64,000 nt of DNA from Salinicola endophyticus (GCF_003206575.1 NZ_PZJO01000003.1:124001-188000); one strand, 5' to 3'; counted from the stretch's first letter, positions 1 to 9,170 are shown. Notes: generated by a model not told the origin, from the sequence alone. Translations and numbers: made by a program.

Positions 1-2
1 AC

Positions 3-575
3 GACATCTACCCACAACTGGGTGCCACGGAGACGCCGCTTTACCAGCTCGCCCCGGCGCACACGCTGACGCTGTTCTCGGTCTCGAAACTGCTCGGCGG
101 CGGGCTCAGGGTAGGGGCGATACGCGCCCCGCAGGCGCTGCACGGGCGCCTGATAGCGGCGCTGCGCGCGCAGTGCTGGATGCCACCGCCGCTGATGAAT
201 GGCGTGGTCGCGCACTGGATCACCAGCGGTGACGCCGATGCACTGCTCGCCTGGCAGCGCGAAGAGCTGGAATGGCGCTTCGATCGCGCCCAGGAGAAGC
301 TCGCGGCCTTCCATCCACAAGGCCAGCGTGGAGGCTTTTATCTGTGGCTGCCACTACCTGCGGATCTGCGTTCGAGCCACGTGGAGGCGCAACTGCGGGA
401 GCGCCAGGTCGCCGTCAGCAGCGCCGAGAGCTTCTGCCTCGGCAGCGTCAGCGCCCCCCAGGCGATTCGTCTCTGTATCAGCGCCGCCGAGAGTCGCGAC
501 GCCCTCGACCGTGCCCTCGACATCATCGCCGAGACCCTCGGCGACCCGGGACCGATGCTGTGGCAGACGCTATGA
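3..575 (+). CDS. PLP-dependent aminotransferase domain, MocR-like (5' truncated by window)
   Basis: The reading frame is open from the left edge and ends at TGA 573-575, so only the last 190 residues are seen. The motif SVSKLLGGGLRVG near the start matches the fold-type I PLP-lysine segment followed by the small-domain LRxG signature. The C-terminal part (GGFYLWLPLP, a run of Leu/Ala helices) is the usual small domain of class I/II aminotransferases. MocR-type transcription factors carry such a domain after a GntR winged helix; the winged helix would lie outside the window, so regulator versus plain aminotransferase cannot be decided here. The next gene is on the opposite strand after about 160 bp in which I see nothing. 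Confidence 0.75.
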   Translation, partial: DIYPQLGATETPLYQLAPAHTLTLFSVSKLLGGGLRVGAIRAPQALHGRLIAALRAQCWMPPPLMNGVVAHWITSGDADALLAWQREELEWRFDRAQEKLAAFHPQGQRGGFYLWLPLPADLRSSHVEAQLRERQVAVSSAESFCLGSVSAPQAIRLCISAAESRDALDRALDIIAETLGDPGPMLWQTL

Positions 576-735
576 GCCGACGCTGCCGTTCTCTCTCAAA
601 CGCGCCCGATACCGCTCTGCCTCATAGCGCCCAATGAGGCTGCCCCAATACCCCAGCACCGCCCATGGCCGATATTGATCACTTATTGATCCTCCGGGCG
701 GGCGCCTACGACCTCGGCCCGGCACCGCGCCAGGA

Positions 736-1200
736 TCACACCGGCAGCGGGCGGCTCTCGGCCAGCGCCTCCATGGCGAAGTAGGAGGTGACGGTGTCGA
801 TCTCGAAGCCATCGATCAGGCGCTGATAGATCAGATCGAAGGCGCCGATGTCGCGGGCCACGATCTTGAGCATGTAGTCGTAGTCGCCGCCGATACGGTA
901 GAAGTCGATCACTTCGGGGATGCCCAGCACGTGCTCGCGGAAGGCCGCCAGCCAGGTCCGCGAGTGGCTGCGGGTGCGAATCATCGAGAACACCACCAGC
1001 CCGAAGCCGAGCGCCTGACGGCTCAGCACCAGCCGCCGTGCCTCGATCACGCCCGCCTCTTCGAGCTGCTTGATCCGCCGCCAGCAGGCGTTCTGGGAGA
1101 GATTGACCCGCTCGGCCAGCTCGCGCTGGGCGCAGCCGGGGTGCTGCTGCAGCTCGCGCAGAATAGCGAGGTTGAAATGATCCAATTTCACGCCACTCAT
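736..1200 (-). CDS. Lrp/AsnC family transcriptional regulator
   Basis: A 154-residue protein of normal Lrp length. Residues 5-60 form the AsnC-type helix-turn-helix (ELAERVNLSQNACWRRIKQL). Residues 70-150 form the RAM/ligand-binding domain, with the typical stretch GGDYDYMLKIVARD. Lrp-family proteins assemble as dimers or octamers and respond to amino acids. It is transcribed divergently from the class V aminotransferase-like gene starting at 1321, with a shared 120-bp intergenic region, so it probably regulates that neighbour and perhaps itself. That is inference from arrangement; no clear operator palindrome was seen. Confidence 0.9.
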   Translation of the reverse strand: MSGVKLDHFNLAILRELQQHPGCAQRELAERVNLSQNACWRRIKQLEEAGVIEARRLVLSRQALGFGLVVFSMIRTRSHSRTWLAAFREHVLGIPEVIDFYRIGGDYDYMLKIVARDIGAFDLIYQRLIDGFEIDTVTSYFAMEALAESRPLPV

Positions 1201-1320
1201 GGTGTCAAATCACTCGAGCCTGAGGAAGATTTCGGGTCATAACGAGAAATTTACCCGCCGATGTCGGGATATCATAGCCTCGTTCGCCGCACTTGCGCGT
1301 CCTCTTATGATGAGGCCCCC

Positions 1321-2763
1321 ATGACAACACTCGCCGACTTCCGTCACGCCCTTTCCGGACCGGACCTGCTGCCACGCCTGCGCCAGGGCCTGATCGGCGA
1401 CGATCTGCCGATCACCACGCCCTTCGGTCAGCGTCGTCTGCTCTACGCCGACTATGTCGCCTCCGGGCGTGCGCTGCGCCAGGTCGAGCGCTTCATCAGT
1501 GAAGAGGTGCTGCCGTTCTACGCCAACTCGCACACCGAGGCCTCGCACTGCGGGCAGACCATGACCCGGCTGCGCCAGGAGGCACGGTCGCTGATCGCGC
1601 GGGAGCTCAATGCCGAGGATTGCCATGTGGTGTTCAGCGGCAGCGGCGCCACCGCCGGCATCAACCGTATCGTGGCGCTGCTCGATATCGCCGCCGGGGT
1701 GCGCCGCGGCGAGCGCATCAGCGTGCTGCTCGGCCCCTACGAGCACCACTCCAACCTGCTCGCCTGGCGCGAGAGCGGTGCCCGCGTGACCGAGATCCCC
1801 GAGGGCGACGCCGGCGGGCCGGACCCGGCGGCACTGGAGCAGGCGCTGGAGGAGGCCGCCGGCAGCGATCTGATCGTCGGCGCCTTCTCGGCCGCCTCCA
1901 ACGTCACCGGCATCATCAGCGATGTCGATGCGATCACCCGCCGCCTCAAACGCCACGGCGCCCTGGCGGTGTGGGACTACGCCGGTGCCGGCCCCTACCT
2001 GGCGATGGACATGGCACCCGCACCGGACTGCCGCAAGGACGCCATCGTCTTCTCGCCGCACAAGTTCGTCGGCGGCCCCGGCGCTTCCGGAGTGATGGTG
2101 GTGCGCGACACCCTGGTGCGGCGACAAACGCCCTCCCTGCCCGGCGGCGGCACGGTCAGCTTCGTCTCGCCCTGGGCGCAGCACTACAGCACCAGTCTGG
2201 CGGCGCGTGAAGAGGGCGGCACGCCCAACGTGATCGGCGATATCCGCGCCGCGCTGGCGCTGATGGTCAAGGCGGCGATCGGGCTGCCCGAGATCGTCCG
2301 CCGCGATGCCGAGCTGCGTCGCCGCGCCCTCGCCCACTGGGCCGGCGAGCCGCGGCTGGAGCTACTGGGGCGCCAGGACGTGCCGGCACTGCCGATCTTC
2401 TCCTTCCGGGTACGCGATGCCGACGGTGGCCTGATCCATCACCAGCTGTTCACCCGCATGCTTTCGGATCTCCACGGCATCCAGGCGCGTGGCGGCTGTG
2501 CCTGCGCCGGGCCCTACGCCCATCGCCTGCTGGGGATCGACGCAGCCGCCTCGGCGGCGCTGATCGCGCGTCTCGAGCAGGGGCACGAGCTGGAAAAGCC
2601 CGGCTGGGTGCGGCTGAGTCTGCATCTGCTCCACGACGACGACCAGGTGGCGCGCCTTCTCGATGGCGTGCTCACGCTGGCCCGGGAGGCGCCGGCCTGG
2701 GCCCGGCACTACCGCGCCGATCCGGCTACCGCGCGCTTCCGGGTCGAGCCCGCCGAGGGATGA
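1321..2763 (+). CDS. Aminotransferase class V-fold PLP enzyme (cysteine desulfurase-like)
   Basis: 480 residues if ATG 1321 is used. It is preceded by GATGAGG at a suitable distance; an upstream in-frame ATG at 1261 lies in the probable promoter. The protein has the class V fold of NifS/SufS/kynureninase relatives. SPHKFVGGPGASGVMV (about residue 245) holds the PLP lysine, and SGSGATAGINRI (about 105) is the cofactor phosphate loop. RGGCACAGPYAHRLLG (about 400) carries cysteines where cysteine desulfurases have their catalytic Cys. It is longer than IscS/SufS (about 400 aa) and has no iscU/suf neighbour, so the substrate is unknown. The divergent Lrp regulator suggests an amino-acid role. Confidence 0.8.
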   Translation: MTTLADFRHALSGPDLLPRLRQGLIGDDLPITTPFGQRRLLYADYVASGRALRQVERFISEEVLPFYANSHTEASHCGQTMTRLRQEARSLIARELNAEDCHVVFSGSGATAGINRIVALLDIAAGVRRGERISVLLGPYEHHSNLLAWRESGARVTEIPEGDAGGPDPAALEQALEEAAGSDLIVGAFSAASNVTGIISDVDAITRRLKRHGALAVWDYAGAGPYLAMDMAPAPDCRKDAIVFSPHKFVGGPGASGVMVVRDTLVRRQTPSLPGGGTVSFVSPWAQHYSTSLAAREEGGTPNVIGDIRAALALMVKAAIGLPEIVRRDAELRRRALAHWAGEPRLELLGRQDVPALPIFSFRVRDADGGLIHHQLFTRMLSDLHGIQARGGCACAGPYAHRLLGIDAAASAALIARLEQGHELEKPGWVRLSLHLLHDDDQVARLLDGVLTLAREAPAWARHYRADPATARFRVEPAEG

Positions 2764-2838
2764 CAGCCGCACCGAGGCGGGTAAGATGAGTGCCTTCGTC
2801 GCGCCAGTCGCTCCCGTTCCCCTGTTCGAGCCATCGCC

Positions 2839-3408
2839 ATGACCCATCTGATTCGTCGCCCCTTCGTCTTTCTGCGCCACGCCCAGAGCACGCGCAACCA
2901 GGAGCGGCGCATCGGCGGGCAGCACGACGTGCCCCTTACCCCCCGCGGCGAGGCCGAGGCGCGCCGGGCCCAGGCGCTGGTCGGCGGTCTCGACTGGTCG
3001 CTGGCGGTCGCCAGCCCGCTGGCACGGGCCCGGCACACCGCCGAGCTGGCCCTGGGGCGCGCCCCCGACCGCCTGGTCGAGGGCCTGATGGAGCGCCACT
3101 GGGGTGATCTGGAGGGTCAGCCGATCCCCCCCGAGATCCCCTATACCGACACGCCGCCCAACGGCGAGGCCTGGGAGGCCTTCGTCAGCCGCATCGCTAC
3201 CACCCTCAATGGGCTGCTCGACGAAGCCGACACCCCGCTGGTGGTGGGCCACTCCGGGCTGGTGCGCGCGGTGCGCTGGCTCACCAGCGGCAGCCCCACC
3301 GGCCCGCGTTCGGCCAATGCCACCCCACTGTGGATCGCCCCTACCGCCGGCGACCAGTGGGAGATTCGCGACTTCACCGCCGCCGATCGCGCCAGGCTCG
3401 GGGGCTAG
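2839..3408 (+). CDS. Histidine phosphatase family protein (phosphoglycerate mutase-like)
   Basis: 189 residues. FVFLRHAQSTRNQ at the N-terminus is the RHG phosphohistidine motif (here RHA). GQHDVPLTPRGEAEA and SPLARARHTAEL are the second and third family blocks, and VVGHSGLVRAVRW holds the second catalytic histidine. Such proteins dephosphorylate small metabolites or phosphoproteins; the substrate cannot be read from sequence. It starts 75 bp after the aminotransferase gene on the same strand and may be cotranscribed with it. Nothing links it functionally to the iron genes downstream, which have their own Fur-boxed promoter. Confidence 0.85.
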   Translation: MTHLIRRPFVFLRHAQSTRNQERRIGGQHDVPLTPRGEAEARRAQALVGGLDWSLAVASPLARARHTAELALGRAPDRLVEGLMERHWGDLEGQPIPPEIPYTDTPPNGEAWEAFVSRIATTLNGLLDEADTPLVVGHSGLVRAVRWLTSGSPTGPRSANATPLWIAPTAGDQWEIRDFTAADRARLGG

Positions 3409-3491
3409 CACGGCACGCAGGCGACCCATCACTTCTCCCTGGGCAGCGGCGCAACGGGGCGCGCCGCGTTGACCTGTTCACGAATAAAAAT

Positions 3492-3504
3492 GATAATGAT
3501 TATC
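3492..3504 (+). promoter_or_regulatory. Fur box
   Basis: The 13-bp 6-1-6 palindrome GATAATGATTATC is the classical core of the Fur box, flanked by A/T-rich sequence. It lies 26 bp upstream of the periplasmic binding protein start at 3531, so iron-bound Fur should repress the siderophore uptake genes that follow. Confidence 0.85.
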
Positions 3505-3530
3505 TTTAATCAACTAGAAAAATATTGCCG

Positions 3531-4850
3531 ATGCTTGCCCGCCGCGGCCGCCCCGCTTCTCCCCTGCGTCACTGGCGCCGATCGCTTCCCCGTCTGATCC
3601 TCTGTGCCTGGCTGCTGCCGGGGCTATTGTCCCAGGCGGCGGTGGCCGACGCTGCAGCCAGCGGCGATACGCCGATCCGCGACAGCTCCATCGACGACGT
3701 CTCCATCGACGACACGTCCGCCGGCACGAGTGCCGAAACGCACGCAGAGACCCGCTATCCGCTGCAGGTGACCGACCTCGCCGGGCGCGTGGTGACCCTC
3801 GACCATCCTCCGAAGCGAATCTTCCTCGACGACCCCCGGCATCTGCTGGCACTGGCGGCACTACTGCCCGACCCGGTGGCGCGCCTGAGCGGCTGGCACG
3901 GCTCGCTCGCCGACTTCGACCCCGAGGTCCAGGCACGCTTCACCAGCGCCTTCCCCGCCCTGGCCCGGCTGCCGGTGCTGCAGGGTGGCGACCCGCTGCC
4001 CAGCGCCGAGGCACTGCTCACGCTCGCCCCGGATCTGGTCCTGGTCAATCTCTCACGCTACGGCGCCATCAGCGGCACTCGGCTGCTGACACAGCTCGAT
4101 GCCCTGGGCATCCCGGTGCTGTTCATCGATTTCCAGCGGCATCCGCTGGCGGATACCCGCCCCTCGCTGACGCTGCTGGGTCGCGCGCTCGGCGTCGAGC
4201 CGCGGGCGGCAGCGCTGAACCGGCGGCTGGACGGGCTGGAGGCGGCGGTGGATGCCTGCGTCGACGCCGCCGCCCACGACACCGATGGCGACACCGCCAG
4301 AAACACTGCCAAAGCCCCCCGTCCCAGCGTGCTGATCGATATCGCCCCCGGTCTCAAGGTGGCGTGCTGTCGCAGCAACTTCGATAGCGGCCTGGCGGAC
4401 CTGGTGGCCCGGGCCGGCGGCGACAACATCGCCGCCGGCATGACCCCAGGCAGCGAGAACGTGCTCAATCCGGAAGCGATTCTGGCGCGCGACCCGGCGG
4501 TCATCATCGCCACCGCGGCCCAGTGGCCGGCGGGGGGCTCGGTGCGCGCCGGTTTCGGCGTCACCCCCGCGCAGACACAGCGGGACCTGGCCGATGTGGT
4601 CAGCCGTCGCCCAGGCTGGGCGACGCTCTCCGCGGTCAATCAAGGTGGCCTCCACGCCCTCTGGCACGGCTATCACCAGAGCCCGTTCAGCGCCCTCGCG
4701 TTGACGGCCATCGCCCGCTGGCTCCACCCCCAGGCCTGCGCCGCGCTCGATCCCGAGGGCGCGCAGCGAGCGCTGTTCCGCGACTTCCTGCCGATCGCCG
4801 CCGACGGCACCTTCCGCGCCACCTACGGGGAATCGCTCCCCGGCCGCTGA
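3531..4850 (+). CDS. Iron-siderophore ABC transporter substrate-binding protein
   Basis: 439 residues from ATG 3531 (a TTG at 3525 is also possible; neither has a strong ribosome site). Residues 1-35 are a signal peptide: an Arg-rich start, then LILCAWLLPGLLSQAAVADA. From about residue 75 the sequence YPLQVTDLAGRVVTLDHPPK opens a class III periplasmic binding fold (FepB/BtuF type), continuing through APDLVLVNLSRYG and ending near residue 430. It is longer than the usual 300-380 aa because of a Ser/Asp/Thr-rich linker after the signal peptide. It is the first gene behind the Fur box and is followed by a TonB-dependent receptor. No permease or ATPase gene is adjacent, so it must use a transporter encoded elsewhere. 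Confidence 0.8.
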   Translation: MLARRGRPASPLRHWRRSLPRLILCAWLLPGLLSQAAVADAAASGDTPIRDSSIDDVSIDDTSAGTSAETHAETRYPLQVTDLAGRVVTLDHPPKRIFLDDPRHLLALAALLPDPVARLSGWHGSLADFDPEVQARFTSAFPALARLPVLQGGDPLPSAEALLTLAPDLVLVNLSRYGAISGTRLLTQLDALGIPVLFIDFQRHPLADTRPSLTLLGRALGVEPRAAALNRRLDGLEAAVDACVDAAAHDTDGDTARNTAKAPRPSVLIDIAPGLKVACCRSNFDSGLADLVARAGGDNIAAGMTPGSENVLNPEAILARDPAVIIATAAQWPAGGSVRAGFGVTPAQTQRDLADVVSRRPGWATLSAVNQGGLHALWHGYHQSPFSALALTAIARWLHPQACAALDPEGAQRALFRDFLPIAADGTFRATYGESLPGR

Positions 4851-4879
4851 TCGCCCCGCGCCGACGGCACACCACGACG

Positions 4880-4940
4880 TTCAACGACAACAAGCCAAGA
4901 CGCTCGACAACAACAAGTCACGACGACCTTCAACGACAAC
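4880..4940 (+). repeat. Two copies of TTCAACGACAAC in a leader region
   Basis: The 12-mer TTCAACGACAAC occurs at 4880-4891 and 4929-4940, with further CGACAACAA words between, inside the 135-bp gap before the TonB receptor. No second Fur box was seen there. The A/C-rich, G-poor composition suggests an unstructured mRNA leader; function unknown. Confidence 0.5.
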
Positions 4941-4985
4941 GCACCGGCACCGAGGGCCACCCGGCGCCGTCAGGGAACACCACAC

Positions 4986-7115
4986 ATGACTGCACGATCC
5001 TTCACCCCGGGGCGCGCCCTGCCACGCTGGCAGCCACTCGCCGCCCTGCTGACCCTGTTGCCACTCACAACCGCTCACGCCGAGGACTCCGGCGAGGTCG
5101 CCCTCGACCCGGTGGTGGTCAGCGCCAGGGCCCCGGTTGATACCGTCGAGGGCTATCGCCCCGGCGCCTCGAATCTCGTCACCGGCCGCCGCACCGATTT
5201 TCTCGCCCAGGCGCGTACCGTCGATGCGCTCACGCCGCAGCTGCTCACCGATATTGGCGCCGACTCCCTGACCGATGCCATGGCGTTCGTGGCCGGGGTC
5301 ACCCAGGGCAACACCATGGGCGGCACCGAGGCCGGCTTCATCAAGCGCGGGTTCGGCAGCAACGGCGACGGCTCGATCCTGCGCGACGGCATCCGCCAGC
5401 CGCGCAATACCTTTCCACTGTTCACCACCGAACGCATCGAAGTACTCAAGGGGCCGAGCTCGTTTCGTTACGGCATCCAGGAGCCCGGCGGGGTGATCAA
5501 CGTCATCAGCAAGAAGCCACAATACGCCTGGGCGCGCACCATCAGCGGCAAGGGCACCTCTTTCGGCGGCGGCAATGCCAGCGTCGACGTCACCGGTCCG
5601 CTGGGCGACAGCGGCGCGGCGTTTCGCTTCATCGTCGGCCAGCAGGACGAGGATTACTGGCGCGATTTCGGCAGCAACCGGCAGACGGTGGTGGCGCCCT
5701 CGCTGAGCTGGGAGGACGACAATACCCGGCTGTGGTTCGCCTATGAGTATCGCGACTATGATCTGACCCTGGACCGTGGCACCGCCTTCGTCGACGGCGA
5801 TCCCGTCGACGTGCCGCGAAAGCGCCGCTTCGATGAGGAGTGGTCGCGGGTGACCGGCCACGATCAGTCGTTCACCGCGCGCTGGGAGCAGGATCTGAAC
5901 AGCGCCTGGACCAGCCGCCTGACCTACGGCTGGACCCGTCGCCAGTACGACGACGGCCAGCTGCGGGTGCTGAGCGTCGACGAGGATGGCACCGCCAGGC
6001 GTCGCGCCGATGCCAACCACGGCTTCGATCGGCGCGTGATCTATACCGCCGCGGAGCTGCTCGGCGATGCCGAACTGGCCGGTATCCGCCACGAGATGAC
6101 CGTCGGCATCGATCACGAACGCCGCCGCGACTACCTGGCCGACCGCTATCGCGGCGTCAACGATACGATCTCGATCTACCACCCGCGTCATGGCGATCTG
6201 ACGCTGGACGGCGCCACCTATCTCGACGGCAGAAGTCATCGCCTCCACGAGATCAACACCACCGGCGCCTACGCCGACGACAACCTGCATCTGGGTGAAC
6301 GCTGGATCCTCGGCCTGGGCGGCCGTTTTCAGCACACCGAGCAGTATGGCGGCCAGGGTCGACCCTTCGTGGTCGACACCGATACCCAGGACGACATCTT
6401 CCTGCCCCACGCCAGCCTGCTCTACCAGGTCGACCCGCTGACCTCGGTCTATGTGAGCTACAGCGAATCCTTCGTCCCCAACGCCCCGGACAGCGACACC
6501 GGTCAGCGCTTCGATCCCGAGCGGGGTCGCGGCTGGGAGGCCGGGCTCAAGCGCCGCCTGTTCGACGAGCGTGTGGACGCGGCGCTGGCCTACTTCGAGA
6601 TCACCAAGGAGAACGTGGTCGTGAGCGACAACGACGTGTCGCGGGCGGTGGGCAAGAGTCGCGCCAGAGGCGTGGAAATGTCGCTGCAGGGCCAGTTGAC
6701 CGATCAACTGTCGCTGCTCGCCAACTACGCCTACACCGATGCCGAGGTTCTCGAGGACGCCGACGGCGGCACGGCCGGCAACAAGCTACCCAACGTGGCA
6801 CGGCACACCGCTTCACTGCTGCTGGCCCAGACGCTGGCCCTGAACCCGGATCTCGGCCGCTGGCGGGTCGGCGGCGGGCTGCGCTACGTCGGCAGTCGCG
6901 AGGGTGACAGCGACAACAGCTTCACTCTCGACGCCTACACCGTCGCCGACGCCTTCGTCGCCTGGGACACCCGCTGGCTGGGCGACGCCACCCATCTCCA
7001 GCTCAATGTCCACAACCTGTTCGATACCACCTACTACCCCTCCGGTCTCGGCGACACCCGGGTGGTGGTCGGCGAACCGCTGGAAGTCACACTGCAGGCC
7101 AGCGTGACGTTCTAG
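4986..7115 (+). CDS. TonB-dependent siderophore receptor
   Basis: 709 residues. Signal peptide 1-32 (LLTLLPLTTAHAED). The plug domain covers roughly residues 60-170 with IEVLKGPSSFRYGIQEPGG and VINVISKKP, the usual siderophore-receptor plug blocks. A 22-strand beta-barrel follows and ends in a C-terminal Phe (LQASVTF), the outer-membrane assembly signal. There is no N-terminal STN signalling domain, so this is a transport-only receptor rather than one coupled to an ECF sigma factor. It lies downstream of the Fur-boxed substrate-binding protein, probably in one iron-repressed operon. The siderophore type (catecholate or hydroxamate) cannot be told. Confidence 0.9.
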   Translation: MTARSFTPGRALPRWQPLAALLTLLPLTTAHAEDSGEVALDPVVVSARAPVDTVEGYRPGASNLVTGRRTDFLAQARTVDALTPQLLTDIGADSLTDAMAFVAGVTQGNTMGGTEAGFIKRGFGSNGDGSILRDGIRQPRNTFPLFTTERIEVLKGPSSFRYGIQEPGGVINVISKKPQYAWARTISGKGTSFGGGNASVDVTGPLGDSGAAFRFIVGQQDEDYWRDFGSNRQTVVAPSLSWEDDNTRLWFAYEYRDYDLTLDRGTAFVDGDPVDVPRKRRFDEEWSRVTGHDQSFTARWEQDLNSAWTSRLTYGWTRRQYDDGQLRVLSVDEDGTARRRADANHGFDRRVIYTAAELLGDAELAGIRHEMTVGIDHERRRDYLADRYRGVNDTISIYHPRHGDLTLDGATYLDGRSHRLHEINTTGAYADDNLHLGERWILGLGGRFQHTEQYGGQGRPFVVDTDTQDDIFLPHASLLYQVDPLTSVYVSYSESFVPNAPDSDTGQRFDPERGRGWEAGLKRRLFDERVDAALAYFEITKENVVVSDNDVSRAVGKSRARGVEMSLQGQLTDQLSLLANYAYTDAEVLEDADGGTAGNKLPNVARHTASLLLAQTLALNPDLGRWRVGGGLRYVGSREGDSDNSFTLDAYTVADAFVAWDTRWLGDATHLQLNVHNLFDTTYYPSGLGDTRVVVGEPLEVTLQASVTF

Positions 7116-7146
7116 CGAGGCTGACTCACGCGCGCTACCGTGACCG

Positions 7147-7932
7147 TCAACGCCCCTTGGTGGTCGCGAGATCCAGCCCGACGACCTGTCCGTGCCAGCC
7201 GTCGCCCTGGCGGGTCGCGATGACGAGCGCATCATGGTCATCGGCCGCGGCCAATGGGCCTGAATCGGTCCAGAAGCCGCTGCCCCCGATCGCCGCCATG
7301 CCGCCGCTGGTGCCGTTGTGGTTGGCCATGCCGACCAGCATGGCATAGCGCTCGGCGATCTCGGCCAGGCGCCGGGTATCGGCGTCATAGCCGCCCGCGG
7401 TGATCAGGGCCCCGGCCAGATAGACCGTCGCACCCAGCGACGCGCACTCGGCGGCATGCGCAGGGGCGTTGGTATCGGCACAGATGGCGAAGGCCACACG
7501 CTCGTCGCCGAACTCGCAAACCACCTGCGTCTCGCCGACCTCGAAGGCGGCCTCTTCCCCGGGATGCAGGTAGCGCTTGGCGTAGGTCATGGGCTCGTCA
7601 TCCTCCGGGCCGACAATCACCACCCCGACCCGGGGTCGAGCCTCACCGTTCAGCGGCACCCCCGCCACCACGTGCATGCCGTAGCGTCTGGCCGCTGCGC
7701 GCAGCGGAGCCAGACGCTCGCTGCGCGAGGACACCGCCAGCACGGCGGCCAGATCGGGCTCGTATCCCGTCAGGGAGAGCTCGGGGAACACCAGCAGCGA
7801 GACACCCTGACGGGCTGCCGCCTCGACCACCGCCAGGTGCCGCGCCAGGTTGGCGTCGAGATCGCCGGCCAGCGCAGACAGCTGCGCCAGGCCGATCACC
7901 AGCTCGGATCGCGCCGACGTCGCCTCAGTCAT
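7147..7932 (-). CDS. Carbon-nitrogen hydrolase (nitrilase superfamily)
   Basis: 261 residues with the full nitrilase triad: Glu in [11 protein letters not shown] (about residue 50), Lys in [12 protein letters not shown] (about 119) and Cys in FAICADTN (about 153). Members hydrolyse amides, nitriles or carbamoyl groups; the variant CADTN in place of the more common C-[YDN]-[DEI]-[RLM]-F does not point to a known subfamily. Its ATG overlaps the end of pyrC by 8 bp, so the two are translationally coupled. That may mean a role near pyrimidine or ureido-compound metabolism, but this is only inference from context. It converges on the TonB receptor gene with a 31-bp gap. Confidence 0.85.
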   Translation of the reverse strand: MTEATSARSELVIGLAQLSALAGDLDANLARHLAVVEAAARQGVSLLVFPELSLTGYEPDLAAVLAVSSRSERLAPLRAAARRYGMHVVAGVPLNGEARPRVGVVIVGPEDDEPMTYAKRYLHPGEEAAFEVGETQVVCEFGDERVAFAICADTNAPAHAAECASLGATVYLAGALITAGGYDADTRRLAEIAERYAMLVGMANHNGTSGGMAAIGGSGFWTDSGPLAAADDHDALVIATRQGDGWHGQVVGLDLATTKGR

Positions 7933-8977
7933 TCAGCGTCGTCTTCCAGGTCAGCGACTCTCCGGCCCGATAGGGCACGAAGGTATTCTCGCCCTCGCCC
8001 ACGCTGGGTGCCACCGGGGTCGGCTGGCGGGTCAGGGTGATCGTGCCCTGGTTCAGCGGCAGGCCGTAGAAGCGTGGGCCGTTCTCGGAACAGAAGGCTT
8101 CGAAGTGATCGAGCGCCCCCTCCTGCTCGAAGACATCGGCATAGACCGACAGCGCAGCCTCGGCATTGAACACCCCGGCACAGCCGCAGGAGGTCTCCTT
8201 GGCAGCGGTGACGTGAGGGGCGGAGTCGGTGCCGAGGAAGAAGCGCGGATGCCCGCTGGCCACCGCGCGGCGCAGCGCCGCCTGGTGCTCCTGACGCTTG
8301 AGGATCGGCAGACAGTAGAGGTGCGGGCGGATACCGCCGACCAGCATGTCGTTACGGTTCTGGGCCAGGTGCTGCGGGGTCAGGGTGGCGCCCAGGTACT
8401 CGTCGCCCTCGAGCACGAACTGAGCCGCATCCCGGGTGGTGATGTGCTCGAACACCACGCGCAGCTCGGGGAACTGGCGGCGAATGTCACTCATCACCTC
8501 ATCGATGAAGACCTTCTCGCGGTCGAAGATATCGATCTCACCCCGCGTCACCTCACCGTGCACCAGCAGCGGCATACCGATCCGCTGCATTGTCTCCAGC
8601 AGCGGATAGACGTCGCTGATGCGCTTGACCCCATGCTGGGAGTTGGTGGTGGCGTTGGCCGGGTAGAGCTTGGCCGCGGTGAAGACGCCCTCGGCATGCC
8701 CGCGGGTCAGCGTCTCGGCGCTCACGCTCTCGTTGAGATAGCAGGTCATCAGCGGGGTGAAGTCATGACCGGCGGGCAGCGCGGCGAGGATACGTTCACG
8801 ATAGGCCGCAGCGGCCTCGACCGTGGTCACCGGCGGCGCCAGGTTGGGCATGACGATGGCACGGGCGAAGGTCGCGCTGGTGTAGGGCACCACGGTCTGC
8901 ATGACCTCGCCGTCACGGAAGTGCAAGTGCCAGTCATCGGGGCGGCGGAGGGTGAGCATGTCGGGCGCAGCGGTCAT
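7925..8977 (-). CDS. pyrC: Dihydroorotase, type I PyrC
   Basis: 350 residues from ATG 8977, preceded by CAGGAGTTTCCG as a good ribosome site; E. coli PyrC is 348. It catalyses the reversible cyclisation of carbamoyl-aspartate to dihydroorotate in pyrimidine synthesis. WHLHFRDGE near residue 15 gives the HxH zinc ligands. [12 protein letters not shown] (about 105) carries the lysine that is carbamylated to bridge the zinc ions, and VHGEVTRGE and FEHITTRDA give further His ligands. LGTDSAPH (about 250) holds the catalytic Asp. It is first in a two-gene unit with the nitrilase-family gene. Confidence 0.96.
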   Translation of the reverse strand: MTAAPDMLTLRRPDDWHLHFRDGEVMQTVVPYTSATFARAIVMPNLAPPVTTVEAAAAYRERILAALPAGHDFTPLMTCYLNESVSAETLTRGHAEGVFTAAKLYPANATTNSQHGVKRISDVYPLLETMQRIGMPLLVHGEVTRGEIDIFDREKVFIDEVMSDIRRQFPELRVVFEHITTRDAAQFVLEGDEYLGATLTPQHLAQNRNDMLVGGIRPHLYCLPILKRQEHQAALRRAVASGHPRFFLGTDSAPHVTAAKETSCGCAGVFNAEAALSVYADVFEQEGALDHFEAFCSENGPRFYGLPLNQGTITLTRQPTPVAPSVGEGENTFVPYRAGESLTWKTTLND

Positions 8978-9117
8978 CGGAAACTCCTGGCAGGGGTGAA
9001 CGAAGGGACCCCGTAGCATATCAGAGCTCGAGGCCATGGACGCAGCGGCGCTTGCCCGGCCAACCTGCACCGCGGGGCGGCATACCTGGAGAGTTCTTCG
9101 GTCGAAATGGCACCTTT

Positions 9118-9129
9118 CGCCATATGGCG
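9118..9129. promoter_or_regulatory. Operator palindrome 1 of the toxin-antitoxin module
   Basis: Perfect 12-bp palindrome CGCCATATGGCG, 41 bp upstream of the antitoxin ATG. Its centre is 21 bp from that of a second copy at 9140-9149, which places both on the same DNA face. Probable binding site for the Xre-type antitoxin; the pairing is seen in sequence, the binder is inferred. Confidence 0.7.
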
Positions 9130-9130
9130 C

Positions 9131-9136
9131 TATGAT
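9131..9136 (+). promoter_or_regulatory. Candidate -10 box of the toxin-antitoxin promoter
   Basis: TATGAT lies exactly between the two palindromes. A weak -35 (ATGGCA, 9107-9112) sits 18 bp upstream. Antitoxin bound at both flanking sites would block RNA polymerase, the normal form of autoregulation in such modules. Inferred from sequence alone. Confidence 0.45.
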
Positions 9137-9139
9137 TTT

Positions 9140-9149
9140 GCCATATGGC
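9140..9149. promoter_or_regulatory. Operator palindrome 2 of the toxin-antitoxin module
   Basis: Perfect 10-bp palindrome GCCATATGGC sharing its whole core with the copy at 9118-9129. It lies 21 bp upstream of the antitoxin ATG. Confidence 0.7.
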
Positions 9150-9170
9150 GAATGCCGCGAGGAGTTGAAC

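Noticed and set aside
9036-9170. In-frame N-terminal extension of the antitoxin from 9036
   Set aside because: It would run through both operator palindromes and the -10 box; ATG 9171 has a strong ribosome site.
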